Assembly (NCBI GenBank): GCA_030605745.1
Contig: JAUWHT010000108.1
Coordinates: 1 to 14,561 of the forward strand
Reading direction: 5' to 3'
Length of the DNA: 14,561 bases
Source: Pirellulales bacterium
GTDB taxonomy: Bacteria > Planctomycetota > Planctomycetia > Pirellulales > Thermoguttaceae
Shown: in pieces, positions 14,284 to 14,561 of the stretch
Numbering within the stretch: the first letter of the stretch is position 1
Layout of the letters: the number at the start of each line of letters is the position of its first letter
The notes under the pieces: generated by a model
The model's input: the letters and a program-made list of their open reading frames with translations, nothing else
The model's database searches: none
Told to the model about the DNA's origin: nothing
Made by a program: the position numbers and the translations under genes

Positions 14284-14460
14284 CGATTCTTCGGGAGCTG
14301 GAAAAAACCGTCCATCCTTCCCATGGTCCCGAACTCGATCAGCTCGATGGAAAACAACGTCTGCACCGTGGAAGACCCGATCGAGTACCACCTGCCGCTG
14401 ATCAACCAGTTCCAGGTACAAGACAAGATCGGCATGACGTTCCCTAAGAACGTGTTTTAA
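14284..14460 (+). pseudogene. Decayed PilB/GspE-type ATPase fragment
   Basis: In one forward frame the stretch GSWKKPSILPMVPNSISS aligns by eye with the Walker A region of PilB/GspE ATPases (GSGKTTTLYSMLNSI), but the Gly-Lys-Thr core is changed. It is followed by a well-preserved NVCTVEDPIEYHLP, then LINQFQVQDKIGMTF, the family's Asp-box region. The frame then ends with PKNVF and a TAA, without the Walker B or His box that should follow. No start codon or upstream domain is present. It is therefore an internal fragment of about 58 codons, unrelated in frame to the intact cpaF at 5194-6540. It lies divergent to, and just upstream of, the secretin gene. Confidence 0.78.
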
Positions 14461-14470
14461 ATCTCCCTTT

Positions 14471-14559
14471 GGGAGAGGGGCAGAGGGTGAGGGCGGCATG
14501 GATCACACCGCAAATAGCGGGGGTTTCTTGCCGAATAACCCTCACCCTAACCCTCTCCC
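14471..14559. repeat. REP-like imperfect inverted repeat at window edge
   Basis: The left arm (14471-14493) begins GGGAGAGGGG and ends AGGGTGAGGG. The right arm (14539-14559) is CCCTCACCCT followed by AACCCTCTCCC. They pair over 10 plus 9 bases, with a small bulge (GCAG against TT) and a 45-base spacer. Dispersed copies with CCCTCACCCTAACCCTCTCCC-type arms are familiar as REP/MITE-like repeats in several bacterial groups. No transposase is present. The element abuts the ATPase remnant, and its right boundary may lie beyond the window. Confidence 0.7.
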
Positions 14560-14561
14560 GG

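Overview
The window carries one nearly complete Tad/Flp (tight-adherence) pilus locus, flanked on both sides by decayed fragments of type IV pilus/type II secretion-type genes. The moderately GC-rich DNA, the Tad protein types (pilin core AEVTELGIVLALV, a secretin with an N-terminal pilus-assembly domain, a TadG-like protein with 'PGVY' beta motifs) and the PilM/PilB-like fragments suggest a Planctomycete, possibly Pirellulales-like. That assignment rests on recalled family resemblance, not on a search.

Layout. (1) Bases 1-237: 3' end of a reading frame resembling the N-terminal part of a PilM-like protein, losing similarity near base 170 and stopping early. (2) 345-1724: a sigma-54 enhancer-binding regulator with a receiver-like domain that lacks the usual phosphorylation residues. 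(3) 1725-2106: a 382-base non-coding region with a good -24/-12 sigma-54 promoter (TGGCATG-N4-TTGC), upstream repeats that may be activator sites, and a leader of about 116 bases. (4) 2107-11002, plus strand: flp pilin, a strong terminator-like hairpin, then tadV/cpaA peptidase, cpaB/rcpC, cpaE/tadZ, cpaF/tadA, tadB, tadC, two TadE/TadF-type pseudopilins and a large TadG-like protein. Gaps are mostly 18-57 bases, with one ATGA overlap. (5) 14213-10978, minus strand: the secretin rcpA/cpaC, an unrecognised Cys-rich exported protein with a possible OmpA-like region, and a TPR lipoprotein (TadD-like). This second operon converges on the first and their last genes overlap by 25 bases. (6) 14284-14460: a decayed PilB/GspE ATPase fragment with a ruined Walker A, followed by a REP-like inverted repeat at the window's end.

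How it fits together (family knowledge plus context): TadV processes the Flp pilin and the TadE/F pseudopilins. The CpaF ATPase, positioned by CpaE, drives assembly through the TadB/TadC platform. CpaB and the secretin form the outer-membrane channel, helped by the TPR lipoprotein and perhaps by the Cys-rich protein. The neighbouring regulator probably switches on the pilin through sigma-54, and the hairpin after flp would keep pilin output above that of the machinery genes.

I found no wholly new system. The points most worth a second look are the regulator/promoter pair, the unrecognised Cys-rich/OmpA-like gene between secretin and TadD, the split and convergent arrangement, and the pilus-gene remnants at both edges.
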